Source: Komarekiella delphini-convector SJRDD-AB1 (GTDB taxonomy: Bacteria; Cyanobacteriota; Cyanobacteriia; Cyanobacteriales; Nostocaceae). From it: DNA of 53,483 nt. The DNA is taken from NCBI RefSeq assembly GCF_014831675.1, contig NZ_VJXY01000049.1, positions 1 through 53,483 of the forward strand, written 5' to 3'. The notes beneath the pieces were generated by a model. The model saw only the letters and a list, made by a program, of their open reading frames with translations. It ran no database searches and was not told the origin of the DNA. Both the position numbers and the translations under genes were made by a program. Shown piece after piece: positions 44,405 to 52,049 of this stretch. Each line of letters opens with the position of its first letter. The first letter of the stretch is position 1.

Positions 44405-45373
44405 ATGACTCGCTTTTACCGATTCATCCTCAATTTTGGTATTGCCGTTGTACTCGTCTGTCTTTTTCTCACTTCACCCGCATATTCATTATCTACATCG
44501 GACGCGAAAATCCCAGAAGGCGACTTATTCAAGCTAGGGATCGAAAAAATGCGGCACGGCAGTTACCCTGAAGCTATTCAAGATTTTACAAAGGCGATTA
44601 AGCTCAAAAAGGATTTTGCTGTAGCTTATAGCAATCGTTGTCTTGCTTATCTGCAATTAGAAGATTATCAGAATGCGATCGCCGATTGCAATCAGGCTCT
44701 AAAGTTTACACCCAACAATGTGGAAGCACACCTCAACCGAGGACTAGCATACTACAGACAAGGGGACTATCAAGCAGCGATCGCTGACGATAATCAAGTT
44801 ATCGCACTCAAACCTAATGATTTCAGAGCTTACTACAACCGAGGGCTAGCTCATGCCGCCTTGGATAATTACCCACAAGCAATATCAGATTACAATTTAG
44901 CACTCACTAATATTCCCCAAACATCCAGTTTACTAAAAGGGGATATTTACAATGACCGAGGACTAGCTCGTTTTGAGTTGTTGGACTTAAAAACAGCTAT
45001 GCTCGACTTCTCAGAAGCAATTCAACTCAATCCAAATGACTACAGAGCTTACTATAATCGGGGTTGTGCTTGTGGTATAAGTGGCAATAACTCTTGTGCC
45101 ATTAGGGATTTTACTGAATCACTCAAACTGAACTCAACCAATGCTCAGGTTTATCTGAATCGGGGTATAGCCTACCATCAACTTGGTCACGAACCAGCAG
45201 CGATTGCAGACTTACAAAAAGCGGTTGAATACTTTGCCCAACAGGGTGAAACTATAACCTATGAAAAAGCTTTCTTATTACTGAAAAATTTACAACAACA
45301 ACTCTCATCATTATCAGAAATTGCTCTAATACCCAGAACCGCAAAGACTAAGGAATATGGAGTTAGTTCTTGA
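44405..45373 (+). CDS. Exported TPR-repeat protein, 322 aa
   Basis: A signal peptide (FILNFGIAVVLVCLFLTSPAYS) is followed by about seven tetratricopeptide repeats from residue ~40 to 285, e.g. GIEKMRHGSYPEAIQDFTKAIKL, AYSNRCLAYLQLEDYQNAIADCNQAL, AHLNRGLAYYRQGDYQAAIADDNQVI and AYYNRGLAHAALDNYPQAISDYNLAL. TPR arrays bind partner proteins; the partner is unknown. A periplasmic or lumenal place next to petJ makes a cytochrome- or photosystem-assembly role possible. It has its own 105-base gap after petJ and no clear operator. Confidence 0.8.
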   Translation: MTRFYRFILNFGIAVVLVCLFLTSPAYSLSTSDAKIPEGDLFKLGIEKMRHGSYPEAIQDFTKAIKLKKDFAVAYSNRCLAYLQLEDYQNAIADCNQALKFTPNNVEAHLNRGLAYYRQGDYQAAIADDNQVIALKPNDFRAYYNRGLAHAALDNYPQAISDYNLALTNIPQTSSLLKGDIYNDRGLARFELLDLKTAMLDFSEAIQLNPNDYRAYYNRGCACGISGNNSCAIRDFTESLKLNSTNAQVYLNRGIAYHQLGHEPAAIADLQKAVEYFAQQGETITYEKAFLLLKNLQQQLSSLSEIALIPRTAKTKEYGVSS

Positions 45374-45421
45374 AACTGTCTAATTATTGTCAATAATAAC
45401 TCAAATACTCACCTAATTCCT

Positions 45422-46267
45422 CTAATGATGAAATGGAATCACCAGTAATGGCACAAGCACCAAAATTAACCACACCCAAGGCCATAGTTTTGGCTGTCCC
45501 ATAGAATCTGGTTGCTGCAAAAGGGCATCTATTCTCTGTGTGACATGATTAGTTGGAATATGCTGGGCAAAAGCTGCACAAAAATTTACCTCTAGTAAAA
45601 TTGGAGTATTGACAACCAAGAGTAAAGCCTCTGCCAATAACAGACTATCAACTTGTTTAGCTGCCCAATGATCGGCACGTATTTCTCTTAAAAGTAACAA
45701 CTCTTGCCATAAAGATTCTGTGTGCGGTAGCCAAGAGGTTAACTGACGTAGCCACCCCAAAAAGAAAAACCAACAGGTATCGCGGTAGTGGCGATGTCCA
45801 TCTTCATGGGCTAGTACAGCTTTGAGATGGGGGACATCTAAGGTATCTAATAATCCCTGACTGATAATTAACTCAGGTTCCCAAAAACCAACCAAAGCAC
45901 AATAAACAAGAGGCGCATTTAGTAAGCGTGCTGGTGTACCGTAGACATAAACTATGGGATAGGTGCGAATTTGTTCTAGCATCCGGTTTCCCTCCCATGC
46001 CAACTTTAGCCATAAGACACCTGCAAATCCTAAGAAACTAATAGCAAGTCCGTAGCTAACCCAACCTTCCCACCCCCAAACCATAATATGTCCATGAGGC
46101 CCCATGCAAAACACTGCAAATGTTGTGGTTAACAGAAGTAATGGCGGTAGGAGAAATAACAACAAGGCGCGGGGAAAACGTTCCGTCCAACTTCCTATAG
46201 GAAATGACCACTGACTTCTCAAGTACCAAGCTAGCATTAACGCCATCACTACCATCAACAGATGCAT
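45422..46267 (-). CDS. petP: BlaR-like M56 membrane protease (PetP of the PetRP copper system)
   Basis: 281 aa with membrane segments near both ends and in the middle. The M56 zinc site is HEDGHRHYRD in VLAHEDGHRHYRDTCWFF (~150), and a downstream EIRADHWA (~190) supplies the third ligand. It overlaps the BlaI-type gene by one base (TAATG). In Synechocystis a PetR (BlaI/CopY) and PetP (M56 protease) pair switches petJ and petE by copper; PetP degrades PetR when copper is available. The nearby petJ supports the same role here. Not to be confused with the b6f subunit also called PetP. Confidence 0.78.
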   Translation of the reverse strand: MHLLMVVMALMLAWYLRSQWSFPIGSWTERFPRALLLFLLPPLLLLTTTFAVFCMGPHGHIMVWGWEGWVSYGLAISFLGFAGVLWLKLAWEGNRMLEQIRTYPIVYVYGTPARLLNAPLVYCALVGFWEPELIISQGLLDTLDVPHLKAVLAHEDGHRHYRDTCWFFFLGWLRQLTSWLPHTESLWQELLLLREIRADHWAAKQVDSLLLAEALLLVVNTPILLEVNFCAAFAQHIPTNHVTQRIDALLQQPDSMGQPKLWPWVWLILVLVPLLVIPFHH

Positions 46268-46686
46268 TACTTCTTCTCCCTGAGTTCACGAACTGCTTGG
46301 ATTTTTTGGGCGATCGCCTCAAACTGTGCCACACTAGCTTCATCAAGACTGTCCGCAAAAGCAGCTACAATCTCCGGCTTGCCCAATTCGAGAAATTTCT
46401 GTAACTGTTCATAAGCCTCTAACGCTTGTGCTTCAGAATAGGAAATCAAAGGTCGCCAGATATAGTGGCGGTGCTGTTTAACACATTCTAGCCAACCCTT
46501 ATTGCTAAGACGATCCAGTATTGTTGCTACTGAGGAATAAGTTAACTCGCGTTCTGGATCAGCAATGATGCGTTCATGTATCTCTTTGACTGTGGCAGAA
46601 TCCAGAGAGTAAATAATGTTTAAAATCTCTGCTTCTAATGGGCCTAATTTCAGTTTGTTGGGGCGGTAATTTGGCAGAGAACTCAT
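46267..46686 (-). CDS. petR: BlaI/CopY-family repressor (PetR-like copper switch)
   Basis: 139 aa. A winged-helix N-terminus (LGPLEAEILNIIYSLDSATVKEIHERI, then LTYSSVATILDRLSNKGWLE) and a C-terminal dimerisation helix are typical of BlaI/CopY proteins. It is followed at once by the M56 protease gene. The divergent region upstream carries two GACA-N3-TGTC palindromes on its own side (46767, 46790) and two on the cyd side (47070, 47093), suggesting autoregulation and control of the cyd operon. No Cys-rich copper-binding tail is present, as expected if the protease does the sensing. Confidence 0.82.
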   Translation of the reverse strand: MSSLPNYRPNKLKLGPLEAEILNIIYSLDSATVKEIHERIIADPERELTYSSVATILDRLSNKGWLECVKQHRHYIWRPLISYSEAQALEAYEQLQKFLELGKPEIVAAFADSLDEASVAQFEAIAQKIQAVRELREKK

Positions 46687-46766
46687 CTTGATTTTTAGTG
46701 TCTTTTAACTAGATTAACCAGAATTTATTTATGATAAATTCGCTTGAAAACTTCATAACTAACTTT

Positions 46767-46777
46767 GACAAATTGTC
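46767..46777. promoter_or_regulatory. Putative PetR operator 1
   Basis: GACAAATTGTC, within the longer palindrome TGACAAATTGTCA. Confidence 0.6.
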
Positions 46778-46789
46778 ACACTTAAATCT

Positions 46790-46800
46790 GACAACTTGTC
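46790..46800. promoter_or_regulatory. Putative PetR operator 2
   Basis: GACAACTTGTC; centres of operators 1 and 2 are 23 bp apart, about two helical turns. Confidence 0.6.
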
Positions 46801-47069
46801 TTTTGACATTTCACACCGACTGAATTAAGGTCGGAGGGGATTTTTAGCTTCAGTTGGCTTAATTTTTTCCAGGACTTGAAGCTCATTACAATCTTGATTA
46901 AACCTCCAATTGTTCATTAATTAAGGAATATGCGTATTTCAACTCAATCAATAAAATTTACCAAATATTCAATCTCTTCTGAGCAAGCAGTTATCTTTAA
47001 CCCAGATTACTTAGAAGCATTATCAAGCAGTCTATCTATTTTATGATGAGATTTTTACAAATGTCAAAA

Positions 47070-47080
47070 GACAGACTGTC
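47070..47080. promoter_or_regulatory. Putative PetR operator 3
   Basis: GACAGACTGTC, preceded by ATGTCAAAA, another half-site. Confidence 0.6.
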
Positions 47081-47092
47081 ATTCTTTTCTCT

Positions 47093-47103
47093 GACATTTT
47101 GTC
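47093..47103. promoter_or_regulatory. Putative PetR operator 4
   Basis: GACATTTTGTC; centres of operators 3 and 4 are again 23 bp apart, the same spacing as operators 1 and 2. Confidence 0.6.
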
Positions 47104-47223
47104 AAACTAAAAAATCTAGAAAAAAGTTAAATAATATCCAGATAAATCATTATTGAAGACATTATTGGAAGAATATATTTGTTAAGTTTAGCTAAGTGCA
47201 GGATATTTGCACGGGAGCAGACC

Positions 47224-47724
47224 ATGTTTGAATATCTTCCACCTTTGAACGACCACAACTTACCTTATCCAGATACAATCCATCCGATTGTTGTCCACTT
47301 CGTAATTGCGATGGTATTGTTTGCCTTCTTCTGTGATGTAGTTGGTTATTTTAGCCATAACGCCCGTCTTTTTGAAGTGAGTTGGTGGAATATGTTTTTC
47401 GCCACGATCGCAATTTTTATTGCTATCATCTTTGGTCATATTGAAGCGGGTTTAGCCGAACCTTACAACGCAGTTGAACCAGTCCTAAATTTACATACCC
47501 TGATTGGCTGGTCGCTTTCAGGAATCATCGCTGCGATTACAGGTTGGCGCTACGTCATTCGATTACGTGACCCAGAAAAAGTACCAGTTCCCTATCTGGG
47601 AGTGGGACTACTTTTAACTTGTTTAGTGTTCTTCCAAGTGTATTTGGGAGATGAATTAGTGTGGGTGTATGGACTGCACACAGTACCAGTTGTAGAAGCT
47701 GTGAAGGCAGGTATTTTGCGATGA
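47224..47724 (+). CDS. DUF2231-type membrane protein heading the cyd operon
   Basis: 166 aa from ATG 47224, preceded by GGGAGCAG; a longer frame from 47179 lacks a site. Four membrane segments: HPIVVHFVIAMVLFAFFCDVVGYF (~25), WWNMFFATIAIFIAIIFGHIEAG (~55), HTLIGWSLSGIIAAITGW (~95) and YLGVGLLLTCLVFFQVYLGDELVWVYG (~125). The N-terminal HPIVVHFVIA is the DUF2231 signature, and its His residues and HTLIGW could bind heme. It overlaps the next small gene by four bases and leads into cydA, so it probably serves the oxidase (assembly or electron or heme handling; inferred). Confidence 0.75.
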   Translation: MFEYLPPLNDHNLPYPDTIHPIVVHFVIAMVLFAFFCDVVGYFSHNARLFEVSWWNMFFATIAIFIAIIFGHIEAGLAEPYNAVEPVLNLHTLIGWSLSGIIAAITGWRYVIRLRDPEKVPVPYLGVGLLLTCLVFFQVYLGDELVWVYGLHTVPVVEAVKAGILR

Positions 47725-47867
47725 ATGCCCAACTAATTGAACAATTACAAGTGAAATACCAAGATTTTGAACCCTATTACACTGAAGCCGAGAAACTCTA
47801 CCAAGTCCACGGTAAATCAGGCGATGACCCAACAGAACCATATGACCCCAAGATGCTGTGCAAGTAA
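47721..47867 (+). CDS. 48-aa soluble protein between DUF2231 and cydA
   Basis: Starts with ATGA overlap on the DUF2231 stop (GCGATGA), showing coupled translation, and ends 28 bases before cydA. Sequence landmarks: a helical MNAQLIEQLQVKYQ, an acidic-aromatic EPYYTEAEKLYQVHG and a tail ending DPKMLCK with a single Cys. It has no membrane segment, so it is not a CydX/CydS-type helix. Unrecognised, but its position inside the operon makes an accessory role for cytochrome bd likely. Confidence 0.65.
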   Translation: MNAQLIEQLQVKYQDFEPYYTEAEKLYQVHGKSGDDPTEPYDPKMLCK

Positions 47868-47895
47868 AGATTTAAACAAATTCAGAGGTTAGTTC

Positions 47896-49338
47896 ATGGA
47901 TTTTCTATCGGACACTGTTGCCCTCTCGCGGATGCAGTTTGCACTGACGGCGATTTTTCATATGCTATGGCCTGTTCTCACCACTGGGATGGGGATTTAT
48001 CTAGTTATCGTTGAAGGAATGTGGCTAAAAACACGCAATCCTGATTACTACCACCATGCTCGTTTCTGGGCAAAGCTATATGTGTTGAATTTCGGCATTG
48101 GTGTAGCATCCGGCTTACCGATGGAGTTTCAATTTGGCACGAACTGGGCACCCTTCTCCGAAGCGGTAGGCGACTTTTTTGGCAGCATTTTAGGCTTTGA
48201 GGCTTCGATGGCATTCATGTTAGAAGCCGGATTTTTGGGGATTATGCTGTTTGGCTGGGAACGGGTAAACCCAGTGATTCACTATTTTGCCACGATTATG
48301 GTTGCCTTTGGCGCAAACCTATCTACCTTCTGGATTTTAGCGGCAAACTCTTGGTTGCAGACCCCGGCAGGCGGAGAAATGGTGAACGGAAAGTTTGTTG
48401 TCGATGATTACTTTCAGGCAATCTTAAATCCCTTCATGCTCAACAGCGTCTCGCACATGTTTTTGGCGACGCTGGAAACCTCTTTGTTTGTGATTGGGGG
48501 AATTAGCGCTTGGTATATTCTCAACAACCGTCATCAGGCTTTCTTTGCGCGATCGCTCAAAATTGTCTTAGCAACAGCGATCGCTGTCACCCCATTACAA
48601 ATCTATATCGGACACCTCAGCGCCGAGCAAGTAGCTGATTATCAGCCTACCAAGCTAGCTGCAATGGAAGCCAAGTGGGAAACCTCTCCTGCCGGTCAAC
48701 CGGCTCCCTGGAGTGTGGTGGCATTACCCAATAACCAGACCGAGCAAAATGACTGGGAACTCTCAATTCCCAACGGCTTAGGCTACATTTTGGAATTCAA
48801 ACAGAACCTTTCTAAACCTGTTCTTGGACTGAAACATTGGAAACCTGAAGATCGCCCTCGCATGGTGGGTTTGATTTATTATGCTTTCCGTATTATGAGC
48901 GGCATTGGCTTCTTCTTGGCTGGATTGATAAGCATCAGTGTGATTCAGTGGTTGCGGGGCAAACTTTCACCAGAAGCGATCGCCGGGCAGAAATGGCTAC
49001 TGCGAATCTGGATTTTGGCGGCTCCACTGGGCTACATCGCCGTCGAATCAGGCTGGATTGTGCGTTGTGTTGGGCGGCAACCCTGGGTGGTTTACGGGCA
49101 AATTCGCACCGCAGATGGAGTTTCACACCTACCTGCTAGTGAGGTCTTAACATCTCTGCTAATTTTTGCTGTAATTTATACAGCCCTATTTATTTGTGCC
49201 TTATTCTTTGGTAGTCGGATCATTCGTCAAGGCCCCAACCTAAAGCTTCCGGTTCCAGGCATTGACACCCAACCTGCCGTAGAAACTACTCCGGCTGAAT
49301 TTGTTCCAGATCAACGTCCTGTCGAAGCAGAGCAATGA
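47896..49338 (+). CDS. cydA: Cytochrome bd-type quinol oxidase subunit I
   Basis: 480 aa. Heme ligands are in place: His22 (FALTAIFHMLWP), His ~187 (NSVSHMFLATLE) and the heme b558 Met in PRMVGLIYYAFRIMSGIG (~324). The GRQPWVVYGQIRTADGVS block (~394) is the conserved quinol-side motif. The Q-loop is short, like cyanide-insensitive (CIO) and cyanobacterial enzymes. The oxidase reduces O2 with quinol and uses no copper, unlike cytochrome c oxidase. It belongs to the operon behind the putative PetR-controlled promoter; cydB follows after a repeat-filled gap. Confidence 0.93.
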   Translation: MDFLSDTVALSRMQFALTAIFHMLWPVLTTGMGIYLVIVEGMWLKTRNPDYYHHARFWAKLYVLNFGIGVASGLPMEFQFGTNWAPFSEAVGDFFGSILGFEASMAFMLEAGFLGIMLFGWERVNPVIHYFATIMVAFGANLSTFWILAANSWLQTPAGGEMVNGKFVVDDYFQAILNPFMLNSVSHMFLATLETSLFVIGGISAWYILNNRHQAFFARSLKIVLATAIAVTPLQIYIGHLSAEQVADYQPTKLAAMEAKWETSPAGQPAPWSVVALPNNQTEQNDWELSIPNGLGYILEFKQNLSKPVLGLKHWKPEDRPRMVGLIYYAFRIMSGIGFFLAGLISISVIQWLRGKLSPEAIAGQKWLLRIWILAAPLGYIAVESGWIVRCVGRQPWVVYGQIRTADGVSHLPASEVLTSLLIFAVIYTALFICALFFGSRIIRQGPNLKLPVPGIDTQPAVETTPAEFVPDQRPVEAEQ

Positions 49339-49348
49339 GGAGTGCTGT

Positions 49349-49393
49349 AAAGCCCTGCGGGCATGGCTGCGCTTAGAGCGGTAGCGGGGCTTT
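49349..49393. repeat. GC-rich hairpin repeat between cydA and cydB
   Basis: AAAGCCCTGCGGGC ... GCGGGGCTTT pairs over about 7-8 bp around a GCTTAGAGCG core, a dispersed Nostoc repeat. It is followed by GGGACGCTACGCGAACACTC and three copies of ACTCAGSA (49433-49457). A hairpin in the middle of an operon could tune cydB levels. Confidence 0.5.
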
Positions 49394-49472
49394 AGCCAGT
49401 ACTTTTTCTTCCCTACGGGACGCTACGCGAACACTCAGGACTCAGCACTCAGCACTATCAATAGGTAACTGT

Positions 49473-50486
49473 ATGGAGAATCTAGAACACTTTTTAGCGC
49501 AGGTCTGGTTTGTAATTTTGGCTCTGTTTTTATTTCTCTACGTAATGTTAGACGGGTTTGATCTAGGCGTAGGCATCCTATCGCTAACCAGTTCTAATGA
49601 CGACCGACGCGACATCTTAATGACGAGTTTGGGTAATATTTGGGATGCTAATGAAACCTGGTTGGTGTTGATGGGGGGTGCGTTGTTTGGGGCATTTCCT
49701 CTCGCTTATGGCACCATTCTGAATGCTCTCTACATTCCCATTTTTGGCATGATCTTTGGCTTGATTTTTCGGGCTGTGGCCTTTGAGTTTCGAGAACATT
49801 CTACAAACAAAGTCTTTTGGAATGTGGCGTTTGGAGTCGGTAGTTTCATGGCGGCGCTGTTTCAAGGATTTGCCTTGGGCAGCATTTTGGAAGGCATTAA
49901 GGTGGATGAAGCGGGTCACTTTATCGGCAGCATGTGGGATTGGCTTGATTGGCGATCGCTCTTAGTTTCCTTGACATTGATTCAGGGTTATGTATTGATT
50001 GGTTCCACCTATCTCATCTTAAAAACTGAGGGAGAACTGCAAACATCCCATTACCGCACAGCAAAACTCGCTGCTTGGACAACGCTGTTAGGTGCAATCT
50101 TAATCACAATCGCCACCCCTGTTGTGTATGAAAATGCTAGGGCAAAGTTATTTCACCAGCCAGAAGTGTATCTATTTTCAGTGATTCCCGTGCTAGGTGT
50201 GCTGCTGATTTGGTTGTTGATTCAAAGCCTGAACCGCAAAGCAGAAACTACTCCCCTCGTTTGGACAGTGCTGCTTTTCCTACTTACTTTTGTGGGATTA
50301 GGATTAGTTGTTTTCCCCTATATCATCCCCCCAGGCATCACCATTTATCAGGCAGCCGCAGCACCTAGTGCATTAGTGTTCATGATTATCTTCATTGGAT
50401 TTCTGATTCCCATTATGTTGTTCTACAACATCTACAATTACATTGTGTTTCGAGGGAAAGTGGCAGGTACACATTATGGAGAATAG
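49473..50486 (+). CDS. cydB: Cytochrome bd-type quinol oxidase subunit II
   Basis: 337 aa, about eight membrane segments. Landmarks are LDGFDLGVGILSL (~27-39), IWDANETWLVLMGGALFGAFPLAYG (~56-80), RAVAFEFREH (~103-112) and YVLIGSTYLILKTEGELQ. It pairs with CydA in the membrane. The 134-base repeat-filled gap after cydA is long for an operon. No small CydX-like third subunit was seen downstream. Confidence 0.93.
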   Translation: MENLEHFLAQVWFVILALFLFLYVMLDGFDLGVGILSLTSSNDDRRDILMTSLGNIWDANETWLVLMGGALFGAFPLAYGTILNALYIPIFGMIFGLIFRAVAFEFREHSTNKVFWNVAFGVGSFMAALFQGFALGSILEGIKVDEAGHFIGSMWDWLDWRSLLVSLTLIQGYVLIGSTYLILKTEGELQTSHYRTAKLAAWTTLLGAILITIATPVVYENARAKLFHQPEVYLFSVIPVLGVLLIWLLIQSLNRKAETTPLVWTVLLFLLTFVGLGLVVFPYIIPPGITIYQAAAAPSALVFMIIFIGFLIPIMLFYNIYNYIVFRGKVAGTHYGE

Positions 50487-50631
50487 GTAATACCAATTTG
50501 AGAAATGATTGTTGATCTTTGTCCAAAGTCCAAGATGGTAGTTTCTTCCCATCTAATTCTGGGGTAAGTCCGGCTTTAACTATTATTGCCAATGTTTTGC
50601 GAGTTGGCGTTCGTCATACCCTACGGGGGAT

Positions 50632-50742
50632 ATGGTAACTGTGTTCATTGTACAGGGTGTTATGTTTCAGGATGGTGGACTGACAGTATTAAAGGCCAAC
50701 ATCTTTAACATGGGATTGATCGGTACGTATTCAAAATCTTAA
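50632..50742 (+). pseudogene. cbiM: Internal fragment of CbiM/NikM (cobalt/nickel ECF transporter)
   Basis: A 36-codon frame with [28 protein letters not shown] followed by TYSKS and a stop. FxxGGLTxLxxNxxNM is a conserved stretch of the CbiM substrate subunit (normally ~200+ aa). The frame's end overlaps the start of the CbiO coding region, so the rest of cbiM, cbiN/cbiQ and the beginning of cbiO appear to have been deleted. Confidence 0.6.
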
Positions 50743-50770
50743 CTATACCTACCCTGATGGAACTCAAGCT

Positions 50771-51493
50771 TTGAGGGAAATTAATTTGTCTATCAAAGCA
50801 ACTGAGCGAGTGGCGTTAATTGGAGCCAATGGTTCGGGAAAATCCACGTTGCTATTACATCTCAATGGAATTCTTATGCCTCAGTCGGGACAAGTGACGA
50901 TTGGAGAGTGGACTTTAACTGTTGAAAATTTGCGAAATATTCGGAATTTTGTGGGGTTGGTGTTCCAAAATCCAGATAATCAGTTATTCATGCCAACAGT
51001 TTGGGAAGATGTTGCTTTTGGCCCGATGAATTTGGGTGTACAAGGTGAGGAATTAACACAACGAGTTCTGCAAGCGATGGCAGCAGTTGATATTGATCCC
51101 CAATGGTATGAGCAACGCTATACCGGTAATTTATCTGGAGGTGAAAAGAAACGGATTGCGATCGCTGGTGTCTTAGCCATGAATCCACAGATCTTAGTAT
51201 TTGATGAACCCTCAGCTCAGTTAGATCCCCGTTCTCGCCGTCAATTAATCGAACTGCTGCACAGTTTACCTCTGACACAACTGATTGCAACTCACGATTT
51301 AGATTTAGCTTTGGATTTGTGCGATCGCACAGTTGTTCTCAGTCAAGGTCAAGTTGTATATGATGGCGAAACTGAGCAGGTAATGAGCAATCCAGAGTTT
51401 TTATTTGGACACGCTTTAGAGTCACCATTATGCTATAGCCGCCCTTACTGTCAGCTGGAACATGCACCTGTCATTTCATCTTGGAAAGTGTGA
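50771..51493 (+). CDS. cbiO: CbiO/NikO-type ECF transporter ATPase, start lost or unusual
   Basis: Walker A is GANGSGKSTLL (~20), VFQNPDNQLFMPTVWEDVAFGP (~64) is the Q-loop stretch typical of CbiO, the signature is LSGGEKKRIAIA (~123), Walker B LVFDEPSAQLDP (~145) and HDLDLAL (~177). The frame opens at a TTG, yet homologous sequence continues upstream ([12 protein letters not shown] in frame from 50738) with no ATG/GTG before a stop at 50717. The natural start is therefore missing; TTG 50771 or a rare ATT may be used. With its CbiM/Q partners gone it may be an orphan on the way to a pseudogene, although the rest is intact. Confidence 0.75.
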   Translation: MREINLSIKATERVALIGANGSGKSTLLLHLNGILMPQSGQVTIGEWTLTVENLRNIRNFVGLVFQNPDNQLFMPTVWEDVAFGPMNLGVQGEELTQRVLQAMAAVDIDPQWYEQRYTGNLSGGEKKRIAIAGVLAMNPQILVFDEPSAQLDPRSRRQLIELLHSLPLTQLIATHDLDLALDLCDRTVVLSQGQVVYDGETEQVMSNPEFLFGHALESPLCYSRPYCQLEHAPVISSWKV

Positions 51494-51618
51494 ATTTGTT
51501 TGAATCAGTCACATGAAATTGCTACCTAACAAGATTTTTTAGCAGTAATTTAGATTTCAAGCTAGTAGTAAATTGTCACTTATCAATACCAAACCCATCA
51601 AATACCAAAAATAGTTAT

Positions 51619-51927
51619 ATGGATTCTCATCAAGAAAACTCATCCAATCTTCAGCATAATTACAGTGAAGCATCTCTACAGGATTTGGTGAAGCGATTAT
51701 CCCGTATTGAAGGACATATTCGAGGTGTAAAGAATATGGTTGAAACAAGTCGTCCTTGTCCAGATGTATTAGTTCAAATAGCTGCTGTCCGAGGAGCAGT
51801 TCAGCAAGTTGGTCGAATTATTTTACATGAATATCTTAGAGAATCCGTTGCTCGAACTACCCAACAGGGAGATATTAAAACTGAGATTGAAGCATTAAAG
51901 ACGGTGTTAGATCGCTTTTTAACTTAG
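51619..51927 (+). CDS. CsoR/RcnR/FrmR-family metal- or aldehyde-sensing repressor
   Basis: 102 aa, all-helical DUF156 protein: LVKRLSRIEGHIRGVKNMVE, then RPCPDVLVQIAAVRGAVQQVGRIILHEYLRESV. The sensor Cys (RPCPD) and His (LHEYL) are present, but the fourth position four residues after His is Arg, not the Cys of copper CsoR. The pattern Cys-His-x fits FrmR or RcnR/InrS better than CsoR, and an N-terminal His (LQHNYSE) could add a nickel or cobalt ligand as in InrS. Adjacent to the nickel/cobalt transporter remnant. The effector cannot be settled from sequence. Confidence 0.78.
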   Translation: MDSHQENSSNLQHNYSEASLQDLVKRLSRIEGHIRGVKNMVETSRPCPDVLVQIAAVRGAVQQVGRIILHEYLRESVARTTQQGDIKTEIEALKTVLDRFLT

Positions 51928-52049
51928 ATTTAGCTTTGCTACGCAGTGTATTACTCGTTAGTTCCTGCTATCAAATTGATTAATACTTTAGACATTGTTT
52001 CTTCAACTTAATTCCGATTTTATAATAGCTATCTTGGCAAAATATAGTG

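Larger units (their letters stand above)
46687..47223. promoter_or_regulatory. Divergent petR / cyd promoter region with four operator palindromes
   Basis: 537 AT-rich bases holding four GACA-N3-TGTC sites, two near each gene. There is also a lone GACA half-site at 46805. No other gene is seen. Sites on the cyd side lie ~120-150 bases before the DUF2231 start, those on the petR side ~80-115 bases before petR. Confidence 0.6.

Noticed and set aside
49433-49457. Possible CRISPR-like tandem repeats (ACTCAGSA copies)
   Set aside because: Only about three copies of 8 bases without spacers; part of a dispersed repeat.
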